A stretch of DNA of 64,000 nucleotides from Frigidibacter sp. RF13. GTDB lineage: Bacteria; Pseudomonadota; Alphaproteobacteria; Rhodobacterales; Rhodobacteraceae. How positions within the stretch are numbered: position 1 is the stretch's first letter; each line of letters opens with the position of its first letter. The translations under genes and the position numbers were made by a program. This document shows positions 49,361 to 57,889 of this stretch, piece by piece. The notes under the pieces are model-generated. The model ran no database searches, had not been told where the DNA came from, and saw only the letters and a program-made list of their open reading frames with translations. The stretch spans positions 496,001-560,000 of the forward strand of contig NZ_JAPNUE010000001.1 of NCBI RefSeq assembly GCF_026626305.1. Direction: 5' to 3'.

Positions 49361-49975
49361 TTATCGAGGCTCGCGCAGCATCGGGAACATCGGCGGCGAG
49401 TCACCAACCCGGATCTCGCCCAGCGTTCTGAAGCCATGCCGCTCGTAGAACAGCCGATTGACCGGGCTGGTCGCTTCCAGATACGCCAGCTGACCGTCAC
49501 GGTCACAGACGGCCAGTCCCTGATTCATCAGTGCAGACCCGTAGCCCTGCCCCTGAAAGGCCGGGTCGACGCCGATCAGCGGGATGTACCAGTGCGGCTC
49601 CCGAGGGTGGAAACTCGCCATCTGCTCGAATAGGCCAAGCACCTTGCCCAGTCCCGGCTCGGTCATGTTCCGTTCGAACAATTCTCCGATCGGACCGTCA
49701 TCGACTTGCACCCCCGGCGGCAAGAACTGCGCAACACCACGGAAGTCCTCTGCGACATAGGCAGTTCCGTGATCGAAGGACTTTCCGCCGAACAATGTGA
49801 CAAGCGGCATGAAGGTGCGCAGGAACTGATCCGGATCGCTCCAGGCCCAGCGGGCGGCGGGGTCGGCGCTGAAGGCCAAGGTCATGGCGGATTCAAACCG
49901 GGCCGTGTTTGCCCTTGTGGCGGTGTGGATCGCGATTTGTTTCATCGGTCGGGATATGGCGGTCAGACTGTTCAT
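49361..49975 (-). CDS. GNAT-family N-acetyltransferase
   Basis: A 204-aa acetyltransferase: an N-terminal helical part (ESAMTLAFSADPAARWAWSD), the acetyl-CoA strand and loop YIPLIGVDPAFQGQGYGSALM and the closing YLEATSPVNRLFYERHGF. This subgroup has an inserted helical cap and often acts on small amines or toxins. AGGAG lies 7 nt before the first ATG, with another possible ATG ten codons later. It precedes msrA on the same strand and is divergent from the winged-helix/GFA gene. Confidence 0.87.
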   Translation of the reverse strand: MNSLTAISRPMKQIAIHTATRANTARFESAMTLAFSADPAARWAWSDPDQFLRTFMPLVTLFGGKSFDHGTAYVAEDFRGVAQFLPPGVQVDDGPIGELFERNMTEPGLGKVLGLFEQMASFHPREPHWYIPLIGVDPAFQGQGYGSALMNQGLAVCDRDGQLAYLEATSPVNRLFYERHGFRTLGEIRVGDSPPMFPMLREPR

Positions 49976-50114
49976 GGCGAACTCCTCCTTTCCGCATATT
50001 GACCGATGCGCCGCTTCAGGTCCTTGGCGCGAACCTGAAGATTCCTGACGCTATCGCAAATTTCGCAACCGGAATAGTTTCGGCTATCATGCGGGCAACA
50101 GGGAGGCCGTCCGG

Positions 50115-50957
50115 ATGGACCTGCTGTTCGGGGAATACCGCCTGAAAATGTCAGAGCGAAGGCTACATGGCCCCGACGGCATTGTTGAACTGTCGGCCCG
50201 GTCCTTCGACATTCTTTTCCTACTTCTGGAAAAACCGGACGCGGTGATCCGAAAGTCTGACCTGCTCGATGCCGTCTGGCCGGGCCTGACGGTCGAGGAA
50301 AACACTTTGCAGGTGCACATGTCCGCACTGCGGCGGGCGCTCGGCCCCGACATGATCCTGACGGTACATGGGCAGGGCTACAAGTTCATTGGGCCGCGCC
50401 CCGTTCTTGCCGTGAATGAGGGCGGCAATCCGGGATCGGCCGGGACGATGCCGCACCTCAAGAGCCACCACATGCTTGACCTGACCGGTCGCAGGACAGT
50501 CCCGGTCACGGGCGGTTGCCTGTGCGGAGAGGTCCGCTACCGGATCACCGAACCCGCCCTCGATACGCTGATTTGTCATTGCCGGATGTGCCAAAAATTC
50601 AGCGGCTCGGCGTTCTCGATCGGGTCGATCTACGCAACCGATGCCGTCATCTTCACCAAGGGGGCGCCAAGCTACTACAAATCCTCGCCTTTTGCCGAAC
50701 GCGGATTTTGCGCTTGTTGTGGTTCCAGCCTGACATTCCGGCCCCAATTGCCTTCGGTCTCGGCGGATTGGGAAGGGTGGATCCTGATCGAGGTCGGAAC
50801 GCTCGACAACCCCGCGCCAAACCTGCCAACCTGGCAACTGGGGATCGAAAGTCAATTGCCCTGGTTTGACGTCAAGCTCGGACACAAGCGCGTGCGCTGC
50901 CAGGATTCTCCGGACATCGTTGCGGCATGGGCGGCGTTTGACCTGCCTGTCCCGTGA
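50115..50957 (+). CDS. Winged-helix DNA-binding domain fused to a GFA zinc domain
   Basis: Two-domain protein of 280 aa. Residues 1-95 form an OmpR/CadC-type winged helix (LSARSFDILFLLLEKPDAVIRKSDLLDAVWPG, VHMSALRRAL, ILTVHGQGYKFIG). A linker of about 35 residues leads to a GFA domain (about 130-250) with Cys135, Cys137, Cys154, Cys156, Cys159 and the CACCG group intact. There is no receiver and no membrane helix, so it is a one-component regulator in which a zinc/thiol domain could sense aldehydes, thiols or metals (inference). GGAGG precedes the ATG. A separate GFA protein and msrA-like gene lie close by as possible targets. Confidence 0.85.
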   Translation: MDLLFGEYRLKMSERRLHGPDGIVELSARSFDILFLLLEKPDAVIRKSDLLDAVWPGLTVEENTLQVHMSALRRALGPDMILTVHGQGYKFIGPRPVLAVNEGGNPGSAGTMPHLKSHHMLDLTGRRTVPVTGGCLCGEVRYRITEPALDTLICHCRMCQKFSGSAFSIGSIYATDAVIFTKGAPSYYKSSPFAERGFCACCGSSLTFRPQLPSVSADWEGWILIEVGTLDNPAPNLPTWQLGIESQLPWFDVKLGHKRVRCQDSPDIVAAWAAFDLPVP

Positions 50958-51015
50958 GTAAGAGTCCAAGTGAGCCTTCGGGCGAGGTTTGATAGAAATT
51001 GTGGCAGCTCACCCA

Positions 51016-51627
51016 TCAACCGCTGCCAGTCGGACCGCTATCGCGCCTACGAAGAACAATTGCCATAAGGTTGTCTTTCAGACCTTCGACCACCGGATCC
51101 TTCACAACCAGCGTGCGCTGGAAGACCGTGCCGACAATCAAATCGAGCAGGAAGACTATGTCGTTGTGCGCCAACTCGTCCCGCTCTTGAGCGCGTTCCA
51201 GTGCTTCAGCAGCAGACCGGCGCCACGGATAGATGATCCGGTCTCGTAAGGCTTGCGCCATGGCTCGGTCTTCCGCTGCAGTGGTGATGGCAGCGAAAAT
51301 CACTATGGAGGCCAGCCGGTTCGAAAAGGTCCCGATCAACTGGTCTATCGCGGCTACGATATCGGCGCGCGCATCGCCGGTGTCGGGAACCAGACCGATC
51401 CGGATTGCGTCGCCGGAGGCCTCTAGGACCAACTCCCCCTTGCTGCGCCACCAGCGATAGATCGTGGCCTTGCTGACGCCGGCCCTCTTCGCCACTCCTT
51501 CGAAGGTCAGGCTCGCGTAGCCGCCCTTCAGGAGCAGGTCCCGCACGGCAGCAAGGATAGCCTCCCTCGACCCTTCGCTCCGCGGGCGACCGATCACCGG
51601 CCTGCCACTGCGCGCCTCACTTTGCAT
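51016..51627 (-). CDS. TetR-family transcriptional regulator
   Basis: A 203-aa repressor-type protein: the N-terminal helix-turn-helix (REAILAAVRDLLLKGGYASLTFEGVAKRAGVSKATIYRWWRSKGEL) is highly typical, followed by a helical ligand/dimer domain of the TetR_C_16-like sort. It is divergent from the CPBP protease-serine hydrolase pair, with a palindrome between them that could be its operator, so it probably controls that pair and itself. GGAGGCGAG precedes the ATG. Confidence 0.88.
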   Translation of the reverse strand: MQSEARSGRPVIGRPRSEGSREAILAAVRDLLLKGGYASLTFEGVAKRAGVSKATIYRWWRSKGELVLEASGDAIRIGLVPDTGDARADIVAAIDQLIGTFSNRLASIVIFAAITTAAEDRAMAQALRDRIIYPWRRSAAEALERAQERDELAHNDIVFLLDLIVGTVFQRTLVVKDPVVEGLKDNLMAIVLRRRDSGPTGSG

Positions 51628-51698
51628 CTCGCCTCCGACTGCTCAAACGACCAGCTTACTTCGAAGCCTATTCCGCAATCTTGACAAGAATCGAAACG

Positions 51699-51711
51699 AA
51701 ACGCATCGTTT
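51699..51711. promoter_or_regulatory. Candidate TetR operator
   Basis: Palindrome AAACG-CAT-CGTTT in the gap between the divergent TetR and CPBP genes. A TTGACA element at 51681-51686 lies just upstream on the plus strand, so the palindrome would cover that promoter's -10 region. Confidence 0.45.
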
Positions 51712-51738
51712 AATTAATCACGTTTCCGGGGGCAAACC

Positions 51739-52509
51739 ATGCAGTCGATCCGTCGACTTGCCGAACGCCATCCCTTCTGGTTCGTCGTCGCCCTGGCGGT
51801 CTTCCAGCCGGTTCTCGCGATCCCCTTCATCGCCATCGTCAAGCTGACCGGCAGCTCGATCACCCCCTTGCAACTGATCATTCCAACCGTGCAATCGGTG
51901 GTGATCCTCTGGTTCATCCGGGTGATGGGCTGGTGGCAGACGGCCGGACTGACAGGGCAGATCCGCAACGCGCATCTGCTGATCTATCCGGCGCTGGTCC
52001 ATTTTGTTCCAGCGCTTCTCTACGGCACGGTGGCCATCAGCGCGGGCTGGACGCTGTTCTATTTCCTCGCGCTGCTCGCGACAGGCATCAGCGAAGAGGG
52101 CTTTGCCCGCGGTGTGGCTGTGCCTGTACTTCTGGCCTTTGGCAAATGGGCCGCCGTTCTCGTCGCGGCGGCGATCTTCAGCGCGGGCCATCTGACCAAC
52201 GCTCTCTTCGAGGATTTCTCGGCCCTGCAATGGCTTGACAAGTTCGCCACCACCTTCGGCTTCGCGGTGCTGTACGGCGCGCTTTTCCTGCGCACCGGCA
52301 GTCTTCTGCCACTGATCTTTCTTCATACGGTCGAGGACTACATCTACGTCACCTCGGGCACGGCCGGACCCTTCGTGGCCGAGGCCCTGGACATCCGCAT
52401 CCATCTGCTCATCGCGTGCAGCAATCTGGCGGTTGGCCTTTGTATGCTGGCCGCTGTCACAGATGACGAATTACTAGTGTTCGGCAGAACCGCAACGGTG
52501 AGCGCATGA
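51739..52509 (+). CDS. CPBP-family intramembrane metalloprotease
   Basis: An integral membrane protein of 256 aa with about seven helices and all three CPBP (CAAX protease/bacteriocin-processing) motifs: EEGFAR (Glu119, Glu120, Arg124), the histidine of FSAGHLTN (His151) and LHTVEDY (His196). Bacterial members process or inactivate small peptides or membrane proteins. Its stop overlaps the next gene's start (ATGA), so the two are translated together, behind a divergent TetR gene. Substrate unknown. Confidence 0.85.
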   Translation: MQSIRRLAERHPFWFVVALAVFQPVLAIPFIAIVKLTGSSITPLQLIIPTVQSVVILWFIRVMGWWQTAGLTGQIRNAHLLIYPALVHFVPALLYGTVAISAGWTLFYFLALLATGISEEGFARGVAVPVLLAFGKWAAVLVAAAIFSAGHLTNALFEDFSALQWLDKFATTFGFAVLYGALFLRTGSLLPLIFLHTVEDYIYVTSGTAGPFVAEALDIRIHLLIACSNLAVGLCMLAAVTDDELLVFGRTATVSA

Positions 52510-54014
52510 AGCGCCTCGCCACCTCTCTGTTTCTTGCTGCGCTCTCTTCCATGTCACTGCCCGTGTGCGCAGAAGATGACGCCGATCTGGCCCCAGCCAT
52601 CCAGGCAATCGAAACCGCCGCTCCGGCCGCGCTGGCCCGTCAGGGCGTGCCCGGCGTCGCTGTTGCGATGGTGCTGGGCGGCGAGGTGGTCTGGGCCCAA
52701 GGCTTCGGGGTGCGGCATCGCGGTTCGGGCGAGCCCGTTAGGGCGGATTCGGTCTTCGAAATCGCCTCGGTCACCAAGCCTGTCACGGCTTGGGCGCTCC
52801 TGAGGCTCGCCGAAGAGGGCCGCATCGACCTTGATGCGCCGATCGAAACCTATCTCGCGGGCTGGCAGTTCCCGCCCTCGGAATATGACCACGCACAGGT
52901 CACCGCGCGCGCCATTCTCGCCCATGGTGCAGGCCTGTCGACCGGCGGCGATTCCGGCGTTGATCCCGGCGCGCCGGTGCCGACGCTTGAGGAGGCCGCG
53001 AACGGAGCGACGATGGAATATGGCGCGATCCGCGTGACACATATTCCCGGCGCCTCCTATCACTACTCCTCCAAGGGTTTCGTTTTGCTAGAAATGGCCG
53101 TCGAAAACATCACCGGCGAGCCCTTTGCGCAATATGTGACGCGCGAGGTCCTGCAGCCCCTCGGCATGACCGAAACCGCCTTCGGCTGGACCCCGGCGTC
53201 AGAGGAGCGGGCCGCTTGGGGGCATGATTGGTACGATCGGCCCTTGCCGCATTATGTCCATGCGACCAAGGCCCAAGGCGGCCTGGTCGCGACGGCGGGT
53301 GACGTCGCCCGTTTCGTGGCCGCGTCCATGCCTGGCGCAGATGGCGAGGAGCCCGGTGGCGGTGTCATTTCCCCCGCTTCAGTCCAAGCTAGTTTCACGC
53401 CGTTTCCCTTTACAGAAGACACAAGCGCAGTCGGCCTTGGCTACAACCTGCATCTCGACGGCGATACGCTCATTGCACGGAAGGGCGGCGATCATCGCGG
53501 CTATAAAGCGATGATCTTCTCAATGCCTGAGATTGGCGCCGGGCTGGTGATTCTGGCCAACAGCGACCGGGCCGCACCGGGCATCTTTGCCGACATCGCC
53601 TGCCCCTGGAGCAACGCCCTGACTGGACACCCGCTGCGAAGGGTTTGTGGACAACTCGCCATGTTGCGTTATGCCCACTGGGCCGCCGGGGCATTGATGG
53701 CACTCGCTGGGCTGGTAATCGCCTGGTTCGTCACGACAGCGATAAGGCGCGGGACGCGGTTTCACCCGCCGAAAACTTCCGCCCTGCGCTGGACAGCGGT
53801 AGGCATCCTTTCCGCCAGTCTCGTGGCCTGGTGGGTCTATTGGTATTCCGACATCCCCTTGCGCCTACAAGGGTTCCCGCCGACATTCTACACCGTCCGC
53901 GCCACGCCCTGGCCCACGGCCTTCGTCGCCATCAGCCTAGGGTTCAGCCTGCTGATCGCAGCCCTGGCGTTTTGGCTTCTCTATCCGCGACTACCACGGC
54001 GGAATTCGACGTGA
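52506..54014 (+). CDS. Membrane-anchored serine hydrolase (class C beta-lactamase-like)
   Basis: A 502-aa penicillin-binding-protein/AmpC-fold hydrolase. After a signal peptide ending near CAE, the SxxK motif is Ser88-Val-Thr-Lys91 and the YxS-type motif is Tyr187-Ser-Ser. A DHRGYK-type loop replaces the usual KTG. After the catalytic domain come three transmembrane helices (about 395-415, 430-450, 470-495), so the enzyme faces the periplasm and is anchored at its C terminus. It is coupled to the CPBP protease gene by a 4-nt overlap. It might hydrolyse esters or D-amino peptides; beta-lactam resistance is not implied. Confidence 0.86.
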   Translation: MKRLATSLFLAALSSMSLPVCAEDDADLAPAIQAIETAAPAALARQGVPGVAVAMVLGGEVVWAQGFGVRHRGSGEPVRADSVFEIASVTKPVTAWALLRLAEEGRIDLDAPIETYLAGWQFPPSEYDHAQVTARAILAHGAGLSTGGDSGVDPGAPVPTLEEAANGATMEYGAIRVTHIPGASYHYSSKGFVLLEMAVENITGEPFAQYVTREVLQPLGMTETAFGWTPASEERAAWGHDWYDRPLPHYVHATKAQGGLVATAGDVARFVAASMPGADGEEPGGGVISPASVQASFTPFPFTEDTSAVGLGYNLHLDGDTLIARKGGDHRGYKAMIFSMPEIGAGLVILANSDRAAPGIFADIACPWSNALTGHPLRRVCGQLAMLRYAHWAAGALMALAGLVIAWFVTTAIRRGTRFHPPKTSALRWTAVGILSASLVAWWVYWYSDIPLRLQGFPPTFYTVRATPWPTAFVAISLGFSLLIAALAFWLLYPRLPRRNST

Positions 54015-54036
54015 GGCGCCCGGCCGGACCTGTCAC

Positions 54037-55296
54037 TCAGCCCTTCTCAAGCTCGAAGGCATCGTGCAGCGCCTGGACCGCAAGTTCCATGTACTTACGG
54101 TCGATGAGGACAGAGATCTTGATCTCTGATGTACCAATGACCTTAATATTCACATTTTCGGACGCGAGTGCCGAGAACATCTTGGCGGCGACGCCCGCAT
54201 GGCTGCGCATGCCGATGCCAACGACCGAGACCTTGGCGACATCGCTATCGACCACGAGATCCTCATAGACGATCGATCCCGCCGCTCGGGCATCCTCGAC
54301 AGCCTTCTTGGCCCGTTCGACCTGGTTGACCGGGCAGGAGAAGGTCATGTCGGTGACGGCGCCGGGATGGGCATCGTCATGGCCTTTTTCGGAAATGTTC
54401 TGGACGATCATGTCCACGTTCACGCCCGCGTCGGCCAAGGGCCCGAAGATCGCCGAGGCGACGCCCGGCCGGTCCTCGACCGTGACGAGGGTGATCTTGG
54501 CTTCGTCGCGGCTGTAGGCGACGCCCGAGACGACTTTCGATTCCATGATTTCCTCCTCGTCGCAGACCAGTGTGCCGGACGTTTCATCGGTATCTTCAAA
54601 GGACGACAGAACCCGCAGGCGCACCTTGTAGCGCATGGCAAGCTCGACGGAACGCGTCTGCAAAACCTTGGCGCCGAGCGAGGCCAGTTCCAGCATTTCC
54701 TCGAACGCAATCTTGTCCATCTTGCGCGCCTTGGCGCAGATGCGCGGATCGGTCGTATAGACCCCGTCCACGTCGGTGTAGATATCGCAGCGCTCGGCCC
54801 CGAAGGCGGCGGCGAAGGCCACGGCGGTCGTGTCCGACCCGCCACGGCCGAGCGTGGTGATCCGGCCCTCGGGGCTGACACCCTGGAAGCCCGCGACCAC
54901 CGCGACCTTGAACCCTTCTGCGAATTTCGCGTCGAGATTGTCGCGCGGGATCGAGACGAAACGGGCGGAGCCATGCGCTGACGTAGTGTTGATCGGCACC
55001 TGCCAGCCCTGCCAGGACCGCGCCGGCACGCCCATTTCCTGCAGACGCAGCGCCATCAGGCCCGCCGTCACATTCTCGCCCGAGGCGACCACGGCATCAT
55101 ATTCGCGCGCATCATAAAGCTTCGACGTGGTTTCGACCCAGCCCACCAGCTCGTTCGTCTTGCCTGACATGGCCGAGACGATGACGATCACGTCATAGCC
55201 GCGATCAACCTCTTTCTGGACCTTTTTGGCAGCATTTTCGATCCGCTCCAGATCGGCCACTGAAGTGCCGCCGAATTTCATAACAAGAAGCGGCAT
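54037..55296 (-). CDS. lysC: Aspartate kinase
   Basis: First step of the aspartate family pathway (Lys, Thr, Met). The amino-acid-kinase domain starts MPLLVMKFGGTSVADLERIENAA and contains GFQGVSPEGRITTLGRGGSDTTAVAFA. Two C-terminal ACT domains (about 265-410) mediate lysine/threonine feedback: KITLVTVEDRPGVASAIFGPLADAGVNVDMI and KVSVVGIGMRSHAGVAAKMFSAL. At 419 aa it has the usual length of the monofunctional class. AAAGGGGGG precedes the ATG. Confidence 0.96.
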   Translation of the reverse strand: MPLLVMKFGGTSVADLERIENAAKKVQKEVDRGYDVIVIVSAMSGKTNELVGWVETTSKLYDAREYDAVVASGENVTAGLMALRLQEMGVPARSWQGWQVPINTTSAHGSARFVSIPRDNLDAKFAEGFKVAVVAGFQGVSPEGRITTLGRGGSDTTAVAFAAAFGAERCDIYTDVDGVYTTDPRICAKARKMDKIAFEEMLELASLGAKVLQTRSVELAMRYKVRLRVLSSFEDTDETSGTLVCDEEEIMESKVVSGVAYSRDEAKITLVTVEDRPGVASAIFGPLADAGVNVDMIVQNISEKGHDDAHPGAVTDMTFSCPVNQVERAKKAVEDARAAGSIVYEDLVVDSDVAKVSVVGIGMRSHAGVAAKMFSALASENVNIKVIGTSEIKISVLIDRKYMELAVQALHDAFELEKG

Positions 55297-55395
55297 CTGC
55301 CCCCCTTTTGTCCCGGAACGGGTTCCGCTGATCGAACCGCGCGCTTCTTATGCGCGCAGGGGGGAGAGGGCAAGAGGCGAAAGCGGCGCGGAGGC

Positions 55396-55854
55396 TCAGG
55401 TCGCCTCTTCTTCGAGATGCAGTTTCATGTCGATCAGCACCTTCTGGATCGCCAGTGTCTCGTTCAGCAAGCGCTTGGCTTCATTGATCGAGATCCGGCC
55501 GTCCTCGATCGACGCATTATATTCCGCCATCAGCATTGCGAACCGCTGGCTAAGGGCCACGACATCCGAATTCACCCCGCCCTTGCCGTCACCCTTGCGG
55601 TCCTGATCGTAAGAGAGCGTGATGCCGCGCAGGTCGGCGAGTGCTGCGGTGACATGGGGAAAACGCGCCGCGGATTCGAGCGCCGCAACAACATCAATCG
55701 GCATGAAACGGTCGCCATGTTCGGGGTCGTCGGAATAATAGCGACCAAGCGTCGCCTTCGACTTGCCGGAGAGGGCGGCAGCGGCCTCAATGCCCACGTC
55801 CTTCACCAGCGCCTCGGAATGCCGCTTGAGGTAGTTCACCGCTGTCTTCGCCAC
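55396..55854 (-). CDS. Hypothetical protein with HTH-like N-terminal region
   Basis: A 152-aa soluble protein. The first part (AVNYLKRHSEALVKDVGIEAAAALSGKSKATLGRYYSDDPEHGDRFMPIDVVAALE) looks like a phage CII/regulator-type helix-turn-helix that separates sense and position helices. The C-terminal half (MLMAEYNASIEDGRISINEAKRLLNETLAIQKVL) is a likely coiled coil. The GTG start has TAGGAG 7 nt upstream. It lies behind lysC's promoter region on the same strand. I know no function; a chromosomal remnant of a phage regulator is possible. Confidence 0.65.
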   Translation of the reverse strand: MAKTAVNYLKRHSEALVKDVGIEAAAALSGKSKATLGRYYSDDPEHGDRFMPIDVVAALESAARFPHVTAALADLRGITLSYDQDRKGDGKGGVNSDVVALSQRFAMLMAEYNASIEDGRISINEAKRLLNETLAIQKVLIDMKLHLEEEAT

Positions 55855-56085
55855 GCTCTACTCCTACCTGTCGTGCCCAGTGCGCCAAAATCAAGCGGGG
55901 AAAGGGCCGGTCTCTTTCCCATTAAGTCCCTGCCCCGGCTTTGTCATTGATAAAGCGTTCCGGACGTTACGGAACCTTAACGAGTGACCGCCTCTGGCGG
56001 GTTTTCAAGTGGGGTGTCTTAGCCAATTGGGGGCTGGCCGGGGTACGGCTCTGACGCTTGGTGGTGCATGTTGATTTAGGATATT

Positions 56086-56121
56086 GGTCCCTCCCGCGGC
56101 CCGCCGGCAGCGGGAGGGGCC
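56086..56121 (+). other. Strong hairpin in the 330-nt gap upstream of tdk
   Basis: Stem GGTCCCTCCCGC / GCGGGAGGGGCC (12 bp, one G-U) with a 12-nt loop, 60 nt before the tdk start. The gap 55855-56183 holds no gene I can support. A second small hairpin CCGCC-TCT-GGCGG followed by GTTTT lies at 55988-56005 and could end a short transcript. Confidence 0.5.
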
Positions 56122-56183
56122 GTCCTGAAAGGCCAGCCCCCGCCGATCTTGCGGCGGATGCCGCTGCCGCGCTATGGGAGCCT

Positions 56184-56780
56184 ATGGCCAAGCTCTACTT
56201 CCATTATTCGACCATGAACGCGGGCAAGTCGACGCTGCTTCTTCAGGCGTCCTACAATTACCGCGAACGGGGCATGCAGACTTACCTTCTGACCGCGCGG
56301 CTTGACGACCGCGCCGGTGCGGGCCGCATCGCCAGCCGGATCGGCATCGGCGAGGATGCCGACATGTTCGATGCGGCGACCGATCTTTTCCAGATGATCA
56401 GCCGTCGCCTCGCAACCGGACCGCTTGATTGCATCTTCCTCGACGAGGCGCAGTTCCTGAGCCGCGAACAGGTCTGGCAGCTTGCACGTGCGGTCGATGA
56501 TCTGGGCGTGCCGGTGATGTGCTACGGGCTGCGCGTCGATTTCCGAGGCGAGCTCTTCCCCGGCTCGGCGGCGCTTCTGGCGCTGGCCGACGAGATGCGC
56601 GAGGTGCGCACCATCTGCCATTGCGGCAAGAAGGCCACGATGGTGGTGCGGCGGGGACCGGACGGCAAGGCGCTGCGCGACGGGGCGCAGGTGCAGATCG
56701 GCGGGAACGAGACCTATGTGTCCCTGTGCCGGCGTCACTGGCGGGAAGAGATCGGCGAACCTGCTGCTGGCGCGCACTGA
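56184..56780 (+). CDS. tdk: Thymidine kinase
   Basis: Salvage enzyme that phosphorylates thymidine with ATP (198 aa, type II). The P-loop is STMNAGKST at residues 9-17, Walker B FLDEAQFLS carries the catalytic Glu, the lasso loop is MCYGLRVDFRGELF, and the zinc site has ICHCGKK and LCRRHW. GGGAG precedes the ATG at MAKLYFHYS; a longer in-frame start runs through the upstream hairpin and was rejected. Confidence 0.96.
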   Translation: MAKLYFHYSTMNAGKSTLLLQASYNYRERGMQTYLLTARLDDRAGAGRIASRIGIGEDADMFDAATDLFQMISRRLATGPLDCIFLDEAQFLSREQVWQLARAVDDLGVPVMCYGLRVDFRGELFPGSAALLALADEMREVRTICHCGKKATMVVRRGPDGKALRDGAQVQIGGNETYVSLCRRHWREEIGEPAAGAH

Positions 56781-56813
56781 CGAACCAGCCGTGATCCGAT
56801 CGCGGCGCCTGCG

Positions 56814-56849
56814 GCGCCAAGACATGTCTCGGGCCCCGCGTCTTGGCGC
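56814..56849. terminator. Hairpin between tdk and the cupredoxin gene
   Basis: Perfect 10-bp stem GCGCCAAGAC / GTCTTGGCGC with a 16-nt loop, between two convergent genes. There is no T run, so termination is likely but not certain. Confidence 0.5.
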
Positions 56850-56874
56850 GGGACCCTCGGGTTGGATTTCTCGC

Positions 56875-57237
56875 CTAGCCTTTCGGCATGACCTTGACCG
56901 TTGCCTTCATGTGGGTGTGAAAGGCGCAGACATAGGCAAATTCGCCCGGTCTATCGAAAGTCATCTCCGCGCTTTCGCCCTTCTCGATGGCGCCGGTATC
57001 CCAGCTGCCATCGGCCGCACTCGCGGTATGGGGGGCGATATCCTCGTTCCGCCAGACCACGCTGTCGCCCGCGAGGATCTCAAGCACGCGCGGCTGGTAG
57101 GCAAACCCCATGATCCGCACCTCTGCTACGTGCGGACCGTCGTGGGCCGAAACGACGCGCGGCAGTCCGGCCAGGGTGAGGGCAGCGCCCAGACCCTGGC
57201 CGAACCTGCGTCGCGAGAGGGGGGTCAGCCCGCGCAC
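56875..57237 (-). CDS. Tat-exported cupredoxin (plastocyanin/amicyanin-like)
   Basis: A 120-aa periplasmic copper protein. A twin-arginine signal (SRRRFGQGLGAALTLAGLPRVVSA) is followed by a single cupredoxin domain. Type 1 copper ligands are the histidine in IAPHTAS, then Cys, His and Met in YVCAFHTHM. It probably carries electrons or copper. Its GTG start overlaps the 3' end of the DUF4142 gene by 13 nt, so the two are one operon. The electron partner is not in the window. Confidence 0.87.
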   Translation of the reverse strand: MRGLTPLSRRRFGQGLGAALTLAGLPRVVSAHDGPHVAEVRIMGFAYQPRVLEILAGDSVVWRNEDIAPHTASAADGSWDTGAIEKGESAEMTFDRPGEFAYVCAFHTHMKATVKVMPKG

Positions 57238-57752
57238 GCCAGCCCCGCGACCATCCGTTCGGCATGCGCCTCATGCGCACGGAAGGTTTCCAGCGCGCTT
57301 TCAAGAAGCTCCTTCAGCGGCGCGACCGTCACCGCGGGGATGAAGCTTTCGGCGACCGTCTTGTTGACGATCTGGTGATAGCCAAGCTCGTTCGTTGCAT
57401 AGGCGCAGTCGAACGCATGGCCTGAGAGCGCCATCAGCTCGGTCCGCTTGGCGGCTGCCCCTTCGACCAAGGCCTGCGACAGCGCATTGTCCTGCGGCGT
57501 CACCTTCAGTTCGGTGATCAGTTGGCCCGCCGCGTCGTTCACTGCCGAATGGTCGCGGATCATCGTCGCGGCAAATTCCCGCACCGCCTCATCTTCGGAA
57601 ATCGCCAGCGCCAGATGGGCATAGCGGATATCGAGCCCGCCCGCCGTATAGGCGGTGTGCGCGATCTCGAGGTCGTTCATCGCCTCGTCGGCCTGAACGG
57701 CAAGCCCGGTCGCCGCGACAGCGAGACCGAGAACCAGGGGAAGCATCTTCAT
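57225..57752 (-). CDS. DUF4142-domain periplasmic protein
   Basis: A 175-aa exported protein with signal MKMLPLVLGLAVAATGLAVQA and a four-helix DUF4142 domain (ISEDEAVREFAATMIRDHSAVNDAAGQLITEL, then ALVEGAAAKRTELMALSGHAFDCAYATNEL). The helical bundle with scattered His and Glu residues looks ferritin-like. GGAGAAAG precedes the ATG. It is followed by the cupredoxin gene in one operon and is divergent from the AraC gene, whose upstream palindrome may also control it. Confidence 0.87.
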   Translation of the reverse strand: MKMLPLVLGLAVAATGLAVQADEAMNDLEIAHTAYTAGGLDIRYAHLALAISEDEAVREFAATMIRDHSAVNDAAGQLITELKVTPQDNALSQALVEGAAAKRTELMALSGHAFDCAYATNELGYHQIVNKTVAESFIPAVTVAPLKELLESALETFRAHEAHAERMVAGLACAG

Positions 57753-57841
57753 CGTCTTTCTCCGTTAAGGGTGTCAGTGACGGTGGGATGCCACAGTCTT
57801 TCCGGCGTCTGAATGCCACACGGTCCGGCTTTTATGCCAGA

Positions 57842-57861
57842 TCGTCCGGAAGTCTGGACGA
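57842..57861. promoter_or_regulatory. Candidate AraC operator (CGTCC-N8-GGACG), upstream copy
   Basis: Inverted repeat TCGTCC-N8-GGACGA in the gap between the divergent DUF4142 and AraC genes. The same CGTCC-N8-GGACG recurs just before the SPW-repeat gene. Confidence 0.5.
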
Positions 57862-57889
57862 CCGCCCCTCGCCCGTGTATCTTCCGCCC

